Shown here piece by piece: positions 25,575 to 33,687 of a DNA stretch of 51,353 nt (within the stretch, counting starts at the first letter, position 1; the number at the start of each line of letters is the position of its first letter). Made by a program: the position numbers and the translations under genes. Source of the DNA: Alphaproteobacteria bacterium (GTDB taxonomy: Bacteria > Pseudomonadota > Alphaproteobacteria > GCA-2731375); assembly GCA_016776605.1 (NCBI GenBank), contig JADHTB010000026.1, positions 1 to 51,353 of the forward strand. The letters are read 5' to 3'. Under the pieces are notes generated by a model that saw only the letters and a list, made by a program, of their open reading frames with translations, searched no databases and had not been told where the DNA came from.

Positions 25575-25778
25575 TCAGTTGAAGGCAGAGCCCGGCACTT
25601 GGCCAATGCGGTTCAAAATCTTTGCTAACGGGCAAAAGCCGGTAAAGCCAGCTTGCAACAGATTAAGGCCAACGAAGAGTGTGAACAACAGGAAGGCCGG
25701 ATGCACGAAATAACCCAGGGCCAGACTGATGACAATAAAGCTGCCGGCAATGGTGATGACAAGGCGGTCGATATTCAT
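25575..25778 (-). CDS. DUF2892 small membrane protein
   Basis: The 67-residue protein has two hydrophobic segments (about 5-22 and 27-47) and the [13 protein letters not shown] ending typical of DUF2892. That domain also forms the membrane tail of YgaP-type rhodanese proteins. Here it stands without a rhodanese. A GGAG ribosome binding site supports the start. DUF2892 proteins often accompany SqrR/BigR regulators and sulfur detoxification genes, and here it is the first gene of the leftward unit facing such a regulator. Its exact role is unknown. Confidence 0.8.
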   Translation of the reverse strand: MNIDRLVITIAGSFIVISLALGYFVHPAFLLFTLFVGLNLLQAGFTGFCPLAKILNRIGQVPGSAFN

Positions 25779-25843
25779 GGTGATCTCCTTCAGGGTTTAG
25801 CTGGATGTAAATGCTAGCTTTGATTATCTTAATGTTTGTATGT

Positions 25844-25859
25844 TAGTATATATGTACTA
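25844..25859. promoter_or_regulatory. Candidate ArsR-type operator TAGTATATATGTACTA
   Basis: TAGTA and TACTA form a perfect 5-bp inverted repeat with a 6-bp AT-rich spacer. It lies about 65 bp upstream of the DUF2892 start in the AT-rich stretch between it and the divergent regulator. It is a plausible binding site, but no second copy was found near the other ArsR gene. Confidence 0.35.
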
Positions 25860-25942
25860 TATGATTGTCTGACAAGCCCATATGGGCAAAAATATGGATA
25901 GCCCTGAAATTGGCGTACGCGGACGGGCCAAGCCGCCGGTCT

Positions 25943-26003
25943 AGAGCAATTCCGAATTAATGAGAATCGCGAAGCGATTCTAAGTGATTGGAAAAATTGC
26001 TCT
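25943..26003. repeat. Dispersed 61-bp palindromic element, copy 3
   Basis: This is the best-preserved copy. The outer arms AGAGCAATT (25943-25951) and AATTGCTCT (25995-26003) are perfectly complementary. The inner stem AGAATCGC-gaa-GCGATTCT is also perfect. The whole can fold as a two-stage cruciform. It lies just upstream of the arsR-type gene. Confidence 0.85.
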
Positions 26004-26017
26004 AATTCTAAAGATCT

Positions 26018-26042
26018 GAGCATTTTCAGAATGAAAATGCTC
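26018..26042. repeat. 25-bp palindrome following the 61-bp element
   Basis: GAGCATTTTC (26018-26027) and GAAAATGCTC (26033-26042) are perfect 10-bp arms around AGAAT. It starts 14 bp after the end of the 61-bp element, as at 9789, and 21 bp before the ATG of the regulator gene. Confidence 0.75.
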
Positions 26043-26063
26043 TAGGGGTAAGTAGGAGTAAAA

Positions 26064-26372
26064 ATGGATATTGACGCGATTGATATGCACGGCGCCGCCG
26101 GTGATGCGACACAATTGATGAAGGCACTATCGAACGAAACCCGATTGCTGATCCTCTGTCAGTTGATCGACGGAGAGCTTTCGGTCGGCCATTTGTCGGA
26201 TCTGCTGGCGTTGCGGCAAACCACGGTGTCACAGCAATTGAGCCTGTTGCGGCGGGACGGTCTGGTCAGCGGCCGCCGCGACGGCCAGTCGGTATATTAC
26301 TCTATCGCAAACCCAGGGGTTGGCCGGATCATCCAGGTTCTTTACGACATGTACTGCCCAAAGCCGAGCTGA
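26064..26372 (+). CDS. ArsR family regulator, SqrR/BigR-like
   Basis: The 102-residue protein is a winged-helix ArsR-type repressor. Its recognition helix region is RQTTVSQQLSLLRRDG (51-66). Cys32 (LILCQL) and Cys98 (DMYCPK) sit at the two positions that, in the SqrR/BigR/YgaV group, form a disulfide or polysulfide bridge when reactive sulfur species rise. The metal-binding CxC of true ArsR is absent. It is divergent from the DUF2892/RND genes and about 190 bp upstream of the ABC operon, so it could control either. Ribosome binding site TAGGAG is 5-6 bp before the ATG. Confidence 0.85.
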   Translation: MDIDAIDMHGAAGDATQLMKALSNETRLLILCQLIDGELSVGHLSDLLALRQTTVSQQLSLLRRDGLVSGRRDGQSVYYSIANPGVGRIIQVLYDMYCPKPS

Positions 26373-26565
26373 CCCTTATTGGTTTAGGTGGCGTTTCCAG
26401 CCGGAAATTCAACCATTAGAAGATGCTTGGTAGTTGGGGAAATTCTGATATCGTAGTGCCAGTACCGAGTTGGCGTAAGGTTATCTTGCAAGAACCTGAT
26501 GGCTTTAAAAAAATAACTTAATAACCGGTCGAATAAATCGATCCAGCAAAACAGGGAGTCCAACG

Positions 26566-27810
26566 ATGAGAAAAATAATTGTCTCGGTGGCCGCCATTGC
26601 CGCCGTTGCCACGCTTTCATTTTCGGGAACCGCCGCCCTGGCGGCAAAGTGCCCCATTAAAATTGGTGGACTGGCCCCGCTTTCCGCACCCGGCGCGGTG
26701 GGGGGTGGCGAGGCCATGCGCGACGCCATGCTGTTTGCCGAGCGGGACATTAACGCCGCCGGTGGCGTCCTGGGCTGCGATGTCAAAGTGGTGATCGCCG
26801 ATACCGAAGGCTTGCCGGAAAAGGCGTCCGCCATCATGGAGAAACTGATCACCCAGGACGGCGTGGTCGCCGTTGGCGGCGCTTACCATAGCTCCGTCGG
26901 CGTCGCCTCCAAGGACGTTGCCAACAACCGCAAAATCCCGGTGGTGTTCGCCGAGACCTGGAACGACACAATTACCGGCGACAAGCAAAAATACATCTTC
27001 CGTATTGCACCGCTGAGTTCATGGGCGTCCGCCACTTTATGGAAGGCCGCCCTTTTGGTGCCGAATATCAAGAAGGTCGCCATCCTGACCGAGAATACCG
27101 ATTACGGCATCCCGGCGGCGGAGGAAACCACCAGGGGCCTGAAATCGGGCGGCGTTGAGGCGGTAACCTTTGGCGTCGATATCGGCACCCAGGATTACTC
27201 GGGCATCGTCGAGCGTATCAAGGCCGGCAAACCCGATTACATCATCGTCCTGGCGACCGGCGAGGCGGGCTACAATTTCGCCCAGCAGGCCGCTGACGCC
27301 GGCATCGGGCCGCAGGATATTCCATTCCAAGCCGGTCAAGTGGCGCTTGAGAGCAAGGCGTGGTGGGAAAACGTGCCGGACGGCAACATGGCCTTCGTGC
27401 AGCGCATCGGCACCCCGGTGAACCTGTGGAACAAAAAAGCCCTGAAGCTGAACGAGGACTACAAAGCCAAGACAGGCAAGGGCGCCATCGAGAGCTATGC
27501 ACTCGAGGCCTATGACTCGATCTCAATTCTTGCCCAGGCCATCAATGAAGCCGAATCCACCGATGGCGCCAAAATTGTCGAGGCGCTGGAAAACATCTCC
27601 CATGAAGGCACCCTGGGACGGATCTACTTCCCGTATGGCACCAAGAAAGACCCCAGTGCGGATGGCAAGGGTGACGAATGGTGGCACCAATGGCCCGACC
27701 CCGCCATGACCATGATCCAATACCAGAAGGAAGGCCAGAATTCGACGGAGTCGCCAATCGTCTGGCCGGATGCCTACAAGACCGGCCCCGCGATCTACGT
27801 CAAAAAATAA
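26566..27810 (+). CDS. ABC transporter periplasmic substrate-binding protein (HAAT/Liv type)
   Basis: The 414-residue protein has a clear Sec signal (cleavage likely after ALAA near residue 27). It then has the type I periplasmic-binding fold of branched-chain amino acid, amide and urea receptors (IKIGGLAPLSAPGAVGGGEAM). A Cys pair (Cys30 and the Cys in LGCDVK) may form a disulfide. It heads a five-gene importer operon reading to 31895. The family binds amino acids, urea, short amides or aromatic acids, so the ligand is open. Its position beside the sulfur oxidation cluster makes an organosulfur ligand worth testing. Confidence 0.88.
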   Translation: MRKIIVSVAAIAAVATLSFSGTAALAAKCPIKIGGLAPLSAPGAVGGGEAMRDAMLFAERDINAAGGVLGCDVKVVIADTEGLPEKASAIMEKLITQDGVVAVGGAYHSSVGVASKDVANNRKIPVVFAETWNDTITGDKQKYIFRIAPLSSWASATLWKAALLVPNIKKVAILTENTDYGIPAAEETTRGLKSGGVEAVTFGVDIGTQDYSGIVERIKAGKPDYIIVLATGEAGYNFAQQAADAGIGPQDIPFQAGQVALESKAWWENVPDGNMAFVQRIGTPVNLWNKKALKLNEDYKAKTGKGAIESYALEAYDSISILAQAINEAESTDGAKIVEALENISHEGTLGRIYFPYGTKKDPSADGKGDEWWHQWPDPAMTMIQYQKEGQNSTESPIVWPDAYKTGPAIYVKK

Positions 27811-27926
27811 GCGTATCGCGTCCAAGCTGTGAGGGATGCCGGCGGCCGCCAAAAGAACTGGTGGCCGCCAGCGGACCGCATGGCGCGGGTTTGATGATGT
27901 TTTCATAACGTAGGCGAGGTACGGCC

Positions 27927-29195
27927 GTGGAGTTTCCTAACATCTTTTGGGGTGTGATCGGCTGGATGATATTTTGGGCCGTGGTTGGCAGTGTCATTAC
28001 CCGCCGGCTATACCTGCACAAGGATCTCGATACTTCAAACGCCGCTTTTGTCGGTTCCATGCTTGGCGCGGCGATGGGCCCGATCGGCTTGGCGGCGCTT
28101 TGGCTCAAGACGCCGGAGCTGACCAATCGATTGCTGGTCTGGCCTGCCGTTGGGGCGGTTACCTTGATCGCAGCCGCCTTCGCCTTCGCCGACCCAAGCA
28201 ATAACTGCGTTGCCAACGGCTCCTTCGTAGCATCGCAAATTAGCAACGGCATCATTCTTGGCATCATTTACGGTTTCATGGCCCTTGGCCTGACGCTGAT
28301 TTTCTCGATCCTGGGCATCGTCAGCTTCGCGCATGGCGAATTCTACATGATCGGCGGCATGGTGGCCTATTTCGTCACGACCGTCTGGTTTCCCGGCATC
28401 TATCCGATCGTCGGCATTTTAGCCGCCTGCCTGGTGACTTTTGCTTTAGGCGCGGCGTTCGAGCGTATGTTCCTGACGCCCATGTACGACGGCAAGATAG
28501 AACGACCGGTCGAATACGGCATTCTGGTGACCTTCGGTCTGGCTTTCACCTTGCAGTATTTCATCCAGGCAACCGTCGGTGCCAATCCCGTCAAGGCGAG
28601 GCGTTTCTTTGATTTTCCCCGGCTTCGCCTGCCCACGGCGGAAGACCCCTGGCTGATCAAGACCAGCCGCGGGAATATGGAGCTTTTCGATACAATTTCC
28701 ATATCGAACCCGCGCTTCGTGGCCGCGGTAGCCTGCGTCCTGGTGCTGTTGGCCTTGCTTTATTTCCTGCATCGCACCTGGACAGGCAAGGCGCTGCGCG
28801 CGGTTAGCCTGGACCGCGAGGCAGCGGCCATCGCGGGCATCAATCCGGACCGGATGAACATGCTGGCGTTCGCGCTGGGCGGCATGATCGCCGCCCTGGC
28901 CGGCTCTCTGTTGGTGCAGGCGTTCTCTTGGCTGCCCCAGGTCGGCGCCATCCCGGCGATGCGGTCCTTTGTTATCGTCGTCCTGGGCGGTCTTGGCTCT
29001 CTTCCTGGCGCCTTCCTGGGTGGCATTATTGTCGGCCTGGTCGAGGCGACGGGCACCGGCTGTGTGCCGGATGCTCAAAAGGCGGCATCCTATATCCCGG
29101 CCTATGGCATGATTGTCCTAACCCTGACCTTGCTGTTGCGGCCAACGGGGCTTTTCGGCCGTAGGTTCTCCGGCGGCGCGCACGGTAAATTTTGA
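27927..29195 (+). CDS. ABC transporter permease (LivH-like) with N-terminal extension
   Basis: The 422-residue protein contains a standard LivH permease from about residue 105 (SNGIILGIIYGFMALGLTLI and following), with the late AAAIAGINPDRM coupling-loop region. Before it come about 105 extra residues with three hydrophobic segments. LivH proteins are usually about 290-310 residues, so this is a real extension. The start is GTG with GAGG 7 bp upstream. It forms the membrane channel with the next gene. Confidence 0.85.
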   Translation: MEFPNIFWGVIGWMIFWAVVGSVITRRLYLHKDLDTSNAAFVGSMLGAAMGPIGLAALWLKTPELTNRLLVWPAVGAVTLIAAAFAFADPSNNCVANGSFVASQISNGIILGIIYGFMALGLTLIFSILGIVSFAHGEFYMIGGMVAYFVTTVWFPGIYPIVGILAACLVTFALGAAFERMFLTPMYDGKIERPVEYGILVTFGLAFTLQYFIQATVGANPVKARRFFDFPRLRLPTAEDPWLIKTSRGNMELFDTISISNPRFVAAVACVLVLLALLYFLHRTWTGKALRAVSLDREAAAIAGINPDRMNMLAFALGGMIAALAGSLLVQAFSWLPQVGAIPAMRSFVIVVLGGLGSLPGAFLGGIIVGLVEATGTGCVPDAQKAASYIPAYGMIVLTLTLLLRPTGLFGRRFSGGAHGKF

Positions 29196-30409
29196 TGAGC
29201 AGACAGCACACACCGCAACTGGCAGGGCTGGTCCTGATCGCGTTTTTCGCGGTCTTTCCCTTCGTATATAGCGCCAATGACTACCCCTACATCATGCATC
29301 TTTTAATCACCGGCTTTTTCTACGCCATCCTGGCGTCGAGCTGGTCCATGCTGGCCGGCTACGCCGGGCAATTCTCGTTCGGGCATATGGGTTTTACCGG
29401 AATCGGCGCCTATACGACGGCGCTGTTCTGCCATTACATCTATCTTTCGCCGGAAGCGACCAACCTGTGCACGGAATATGCAATTGGCGATCAATTCCTG
29501 ATTTTCGTAAATCCCATTGGGGTGACCTCGTCGACTCTGTCCCAGGATTGCCTGCGCCAGGCATTGAGCGCATGGGACGGCAGCGTACAGGTGACGGCCA
29601 TGCCGGTCTGGCTGGGCATCATCTTGGGCACGGTCATGGGCGGCGTCTTTGGCCTGCTGATCGGGCTGTTGGTGTTGCCCCTGCGGGCGGCCTATCTGGC
29701 CTTGTTCACGTTGGGGTTTTCCGAGATTCTGCGCGCCGCGATCAGCGCCGAAATCGCGATTACGCGGGGACAGGCCGGCATAGAGCTGCCCTATCTGTTC
29801 GACCAGGGCATCACGCTGTTCGGCCGCCATTTCGATAAGACCGACAAACTGCCGCCCTATTTCGTGATGTTCTTCCTGCTGTTGACCTGCCTTGGCATTC
29901 TTGCCTGGTTGGCGAAATCGAAATTCGGCCTTTTTGTCAGGGCGCTGCGGGAGGATCAGGACGCCGCGGCCGCACTTGGGGTCAACACCACGCGGTACAA
30001 GGTATTGGTTTTTGTTATCACCTCCATGATGGCAGCTGCGGCCGGCGCCGTGATGGCGCATTATGTCCGCATCATTACTCCGAACAATCTGATGATTTTA
30101 CAGATGAGCCTGGTCGTCGCCATGGCGGTGATTGGCGGCGTCGAGAATTTCGTCGCCGCGGCGATTGGCGCCATCATCATCGAATTCACCCTGGAGCTGC
30201 TGCGCAACAGTTTCGAGGTCGGGGACATCGTCATCGATATGACGATCTGGCGCTTGGTCATTTTCGGTGTCCTGTTGATGATTACCCTGCGCTTCTCACG
30301 CAACGGCATCATCTCGCCGATCATCAATCACTTCCTGCGCGGCCATGTAGCGAAGGAAACCGTGGCAAAGCGGGGGGCCGCGGCCGAGAGCGCCGGGGGT
30401 TCATCATGA
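29195..30409 (+). CDS. ABC transporter permease (LivM-like)
   Basis: The 404-residue protein has the LivM pattern: several N-terminal helices, SWSMLAGYAGQFSFGHMGFTGIGAY-like text (about 40-62), and the AAAALGVNTTRYK coupling loop (about 260-272). An insert at about 85-135, with Cys residues in NLCTEY and QDCLRQ, lies between the early helices and probably faces the periplasm. I start at the ATG at 29195, which overlaps the previous stop by 1 bp (TGATG). The TTG just before it is less likely. Confidence 0.85.
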   Translation: MSRQHTPQLAGLVLIAFFAVFPFVYSANDYPYIMHLLITGFFYAILASSWSMLAGYAGQFSFGHMGFTGIGAYTTALFCHYIYLSPEATNLCTEYAIGDQFLIFVNPIGVTSSTLSQDCLRQALSAWDGSVQVTAMPVWLGIILGTVMGGVFGLLIGLLVLPLRAAYLALFTLGFSEILRAAISAEIAITRGQAGIELPYLFDQGITLFGRHFDKTDKLPPYFVMFFLLLTCLGILAWLAKSKFGLFVRALREDQDAAAALGVNTTRYKVLVFVITSMMAAAAGAVMAHYVRIITPNNLMILQMSLVVAMAVIGGVENFVAAAIGAIIIEFTLELLRNSFEVGDIVIDMTIWRLVIFGVLLMITLRFSRNGIISPIINHFLRGHVAKETVAKRGAAAESAGGSS

Positions 30410-31167
30410 TTGATCTTGTGGTGACGGGTCTAACCAAACGCTTTGGCGGCCTGCATGTCCTGAAGGGGGTCAGCTTCGAGATCCACGGGCCGGAGTTAAT
30501 TGGCCTGATCGGTCCCAATGGCGCGGGCAAAACCACGCTTACCAATATCCTGGACGGCGCGATCAAACCCAACAGCGGCACCGTCTACCTGAACGGGGAA
30601 CGCATAGACCAGTTGCAGTCCTTTGAAGTGGCCCGCGCCGGTCTTGGCCGTACCTTTCAGGTAACCCGTTCCTTTCGCCGAATGACGGTGCTGGAAAACC
30701 TGTTGGTACCGGCGCTGGCCTTGGGCCATGGGCACAACCGGGCCGAGGTCGACGAGAAGGCGATGGAGGTTCTGGAATTCCTGACCCTGGAGCATCTGCG
30801 AAACGAATATGCGCAGTCGCTGTCCGGCGGCCAGCAAAAACTGCTCGAACTTGGGCGTCTTCTGATGCTCGATGCGGATGTCATTATCCTGGATGAACCA
30901 TTCGCCGGCGTTCACCCATCGCTGATGGAGATCATTTACCGCTATATCGAGCGGGTGAACGAGGCCGGCAAGGCGATCATCCTGATCAGCCACCAGATGG
31001 ATTCTATTTTTGCCCTCTGCAAACGTCTCCTGGTCCTGAACTATGGTGACTTGATCGCCGATGGCACGCCCGACACGGTCAAGAACGACCCGACCGTGAT
31101 TGAAGCCTATCTTGGCGCCGACGACGACGAACAAGGCGCCACGAATGGCGATCAGGCCGCATCATGA
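30406..31167 (+). CDS. ABC transporter ATPase (LivG-like)
   Basis: The 253-residue protein has Walker A GPNGAGKTT (about 36-44), the signature LSGGQQK (about 138-144), and Walker B VIILDEPFAGVHP (about 160-172). A His switch lies in ISHQMDS. It is one of the two ATPases of the importer. It overlaps the upstream permease by 4 bp (ATGA) and the next ATPase gene by 4 bp, so the operon is tightly coupled. Confidence 0.9.
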   Translation: MIDLVVTGLTKRFGGLHVLKGVSFEIHGPELIGLIGPNGAGKTTLTNILDGAIKPNSGTVYLNGERIDQLQSFEVARAGLGRTFQVTRSFRRMTVLENLLVPALALGHGHNRAEVDEKAMEVLEFLTLEHLRNEYAQSLSGGQQKLLELGRLLMLDADVIILDEPFAGVHPSLMEIIYRYIERVNEAGKAIILISHQMDSIFALCKRLLVLNYGDLIADGTPDTVKNDPTVIEAYLGADDDEQGATNGDQAAS

Positions 31168-31895
31168 TAGATACCCAGGAACCCCAGGCATGCCTTGAAA
31201 TCAAGGGTCTGGACGTCGGTTATTACAAAGACTTGAACATCCTTCAGGACCTGAACATCAAGGCCCGCAGGAACCAGATCACGGCCATTCTCGGCGCCAA
31301 TGGGGTTGGCAAATCAACCGCGCTGAAGGCGGTATTCGGCTTTCTACGCCCCAATGCGGGCGAGATCCTGCTGGAAGGCGAGAATATCATCGACATTCCG
31401 ACCCACGAAAAAATCCTGAAAGGGTTGGCCTACATCCCGCAACAACCCGGCGTCTTCAAGGACATGACGGTCGAGGAAAACCTGCAACTTGGTGGTTGGA
31501 CCTTCCGCCGGGATAAGCAACAGGTTCGCGACAAGGTCGAAGCTAATTACGAACGCTTCCCGGTATTGAAGGAAAAACGCAAGCAGATCACCGGAGAGCT
31601 ATCGGGCGGCCAGCAGCGCATGGTGGAAATCGGCCGGACGCTGATGGCCGAGCCAAAGATGCTGTTGATTGACGAGCCGACCGCGGGCCTGTCAAAGATG
31701 CTGGCTCAGGAAGTCTATGCAATGCTTTCGGACCTGACCACGCGGGACAACCTGACGATCCTTATTGTCGATCAGGAAATCCGCCAGGCACTGAAAATCG
31801 CGGACTACGTCTATGTCCTGGAACTGGGGCGAAACAAGTTCGAGGGTCCGGCCAAGGATTTTGACGATCTCGAAAAAGCATTCTGGGTCGGCTAG
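31164..31895 (+). CDS. ABC transporter ATPase (LivF-like)
   Basis: The 243-residue protein has Walker A GANGVGKST (about 43-51), the LSGGQQRM signature and Walker B MLLIDEPTAGLS. The H-loop position reads VDQEIRQ, so the switch His is replaced by Gln, which occurs in some LivF proteins. It is the last gene of the importer operon. It ends 12 bp from the convergent tusA gene, with no clear terminator between them. Confidence 0.9.
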   Translation: MIDTQEPQACLEIKGLDVGYYKDLNILQDLNIKARRNQITAILGANGVGKSTALKAVFGFLRPNAGEILLEGENIIDIPTHEKILKGLAYIPQQPGVFKDMTVEENLQLGGWTFRRDKQQVRDKVEANYERFPVLKEKRKQITGELSGGQQRMVEIGRTLMAEPKMLLIDEPTAGLSKMLAQEVYAMLSDLTTRDNLTILIVDQEIRQALKIADYVYVLELGRNKFEGPAKDFDDLEKAFWVG

Positions 31896-31907
31896 AGCCG
31901 CACCAGG

Positions 31908-32138
31908 TTACCCGCTTTTCTTGATCAGAAATCTATAGATACCGCCGTCTTCTTCCGAAGATTCCAGTAACTCATTGCCGGTGACGCGGCAGAAGGCCGC
32001 AAAGTCCTTAATGGCGCCCGGGTCCGTGGCCTCGACTTCAAGCGTCGCGCCGGTATCCATGGACTTTATCGCCTTTTTCGCGCGCAGAATAGGCAGTGGG
32101 CAATTCAAACCCTTGGCATCCAATTGTTGGTCGGCCAT
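31908..32138 (-). CDS. tusA: TusA family sulfur carrier protein
   Basis: The 76-residue protein has the TusA fold with Cys13 in the CPxP motif (LNCPLPILRAKK), which carries persulfide sulfur. In sHdr-containing sulfur oxidisers, TusA passes sulfane sulfur to DsrE proteins and to the sHdr complex. Here it is the last gene of the sulfur cluster. AAGGAAA precedes the start. Genomes usually hold a second TusA for tRNA thiolation, but the context favours a dissimilatory role for this one. Confidence 0.9.
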   Translation of the reverse strand: MADQQLDAKGLNCPLPILRAKKAIKSMDTGATLEVEATDPGAIKDFAAFCRVTGNELLESSEEDGGIYRFLIKKSG

Positions 32139-32227
32139 TAAATTTTCCTTTCAAGACTGATGCCGTAGCCGGTGCGCAAGATCGCCAGCCACGTATAGTG
32201 TGTCTGTCCGCCATGGGCGAATAGGTG

Positions 32228-32728
32228 TCAGATGAACAGATTTATATCCGCCTCCAGGGCGTTTTCCACATAGGTCGCGGCGCCGGCGATTTCGATATTG
32301 TCCAGCAGGTCTCCACGCTTGACCTCGAACAGATCCAGCGTCATCTGGCAGCCGATCAGACGGACATCCCCTTCGATCGCCTCCGCGCGCAATTCCTCGA
32401 TCGAGGCCACGCCCTTTTTTTCGATTAAATTCTTCATCATGCCAGTCGCCATGGCGCCAACGCCGGGCAGTGCCGCGACCAAATTGGGCATGCCAATGTG
32501 CATGCCGGCCATGGGCATTTTCATCGCCGGATTACCAAGCGCGGTGACCTCGAGGTCCAGCTTCTTTTGCAATAACCCCAAGCCGTAGAAGGTGAAAAAC
32601 ATGGTGACGTCCAAACCCATACTGGCCGCCGTCGTCGCCAGAATAAAAGGCGGATAAGCCCAATCCAGAGACCCCTTGGTGACAATAAGCGACATGCTTT
32701 TCGCTTGGCTGGTCGTTTCCTTGGCCAT
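32228..32728 (-). CDS. DsrE3A-like sulfurtransferase
   Basis: The 166-residue protein fits the DsrE/DsrF/DrsH-like group often found beside tusA. The N-terminal half has the SLIVTKGSLDWAYPPFILAT pattern. The conserved active Cys127 lies in IGCQMTLDLF, which accepts persulfide sulfur. The start at 32728 is preferred because GGAG lies 6 bp before it. The upstream in-frame ATG at 32740 overlaps that site. It probably exchanges sulfur with TusA in the cytoplasm. Confidence 0.88.
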   Translation of the reverse strand: MAKETTSQAKSMSLIVTKGSLDWAYPPFILATTAASMGLDVTMFFTFYGLGLLQKKLDLEVTALGNPAMKMPMAGMHIGMPNLVAALPGVGAMATGMMKNLIEKKGVASIEELRAEAIEGDVRLIGCQMTLDLFEVKRGDLLDNIEIAGAATYVENALEADINLFI

Positions 32729-32778
32729 TTTAGTCTCCATTATTGGTTTTAGTAGGGAACTTCATGGCGAACGCCTTG

Positions 32779-33231
32779 TCAGGCAGCCGCCGCTTCACAG
32801 CCGACAAAGGCATCGGCCTGCATCTTCGCTTCGAAGGCGGCGGGGATCGCATCGCCGGTGATAAGTTGCGGTTTGATCGTCTCCCATTCCTCCGGCTGGA
32901 CTTTCAGCAGCCAGCCCGCCGTATACGGATCATCGTTGGCCAGGGACGGCGTGGCCACCAGGGCCTCGTTAATCTCCAAAACCTCGCCGCCACAAGCCAG
33001 TTTCGCGGGGCCTACCCACTTGCCGGATTCAATGGTGGCGCAGGATTTTCCAGGCTTCACGCTTCGTCCGACTTTTTTTGGTGTTACCGCGACCAGCGGC
33101 CCGGCCATGCCCATGGCCACCGCCGTCAGGCCGGCGGTCAGGGTGCCGTCCCCGTTTTCGCTGTACCACATGTTGTTTTCAACATCGTAGAGTAGATCGT
33201 CCGGCAAATTACAGCCAAGAACTACAGCCAT
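32779..33231 (-). CDS. lbpA: Lipoate-binding protein LbpA (GcvH-like) of the sHdr system
   Basis: The 150-residue protein resembles glycine cleavage H protein. Lys71 in TIESGKWVGP sits at the lipoylated position of the hammerhead domain. No glycine cleavage genes are near. In sHdr sulfur oxidisers this protein, LbpA, carries lipoate as an essential cofactor for sulfur oxidation. Cys7, Cys64 and Cys80 are also present. AGGAGG lies before the ATG. The dedicated lipoate assembly genes (sLpl(AB), LipS1/S2) are not in this window, so lipoylation must depend on genes elsewhere. Confidence 0.88.
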   Translation of the reverse strand: MAVVLGCNLPDDLLYDVENNMWYSENGDGTLTAGLTAVAMGMAGPLVAVTPKKVGRSVKPGKSCATIESGKWVGPAKLACGGEVLEINEALVATPSLANDDPYTAGWLLKVQPEEWETIKPQLITGDAIPAAFEAKMQADAFVGCEAAAA

Positions 33232-33243
33232 ATCAAACCTCCT

Positions 33244-33687
33244 TTACGCCGCCGTATGCAGCGGCCGCGATGAACAACAAAAATCACCCAATTCCGGATC
33301 CTGCATTTTGCCGCCAATGAACAGGCATAAATGCTGGGTTACAGCGCGGGCCATCCCTACGCGGATCTGGATCTGGGGATGTTCCGGCTCCAAATGCACT
33401 AGATTATGGTAATAAATCAACTCCCGGCAGCTTTCCCGGCAGGCGTTAAAGGACGGATCACCAGTGCTGCCTTGCCGTTGCAGGGCCAACAGGCGGAAGC
33501 CTTCCTTTTTAGCCTTGGTGGGAACACTGCCCTTGCCGCGCAGCCAATGGGTCATGACCTGTTCGGCCAGGTTCAGCAATTCGTCCGTCATGGCGGCCGG
33601 ACTTTGCGGCGCCACCCCATCCGATACCTGCCGGGCGACCTGCCGCATCTCCAACAACCGGCTTTCAATTTCCACCAGAGTGTTCAC
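33244..33687 (-). CDS. Hypothetical protein of the sHdr operon
   Basis: The 147-residue protein is not a family I can name. It is mostly helical, with Cys residues in NACRESCREL (about 82-91), QHLCLF and the FCCSS tail. The start is GTG and overlaps the shdrB2 stop by 4 bp (GTGA), so its translation is tied to that of shdrB2. It lies between shdrB2 and lbpA. The Cys-rich C-terminus could handle sulfur or bind the sHdr subunits, but this is a guess. Confidence 0.75.
   Translation of the reverse strand: MNTLVEIESRLLEMRQVARQVSDGVAPQSPAAMTDELLNLAEQVMTHWLRGKGSVPTKAKKEGFRLLALQRQGSTGDPSFNACRESCRELIYYHNLVHLEPEHPQIQIRVGMARAVTQHLCLFIGGKMQDPELGDFCCSSRPLHTAA

Noticed and set aside
26460..26500. Sigma-54 promoter before the ABC operon
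   Set aside because: A TTGGCG...TTGCA pair is present, but the spacing between GG and GC is 14 bp instead of 10.
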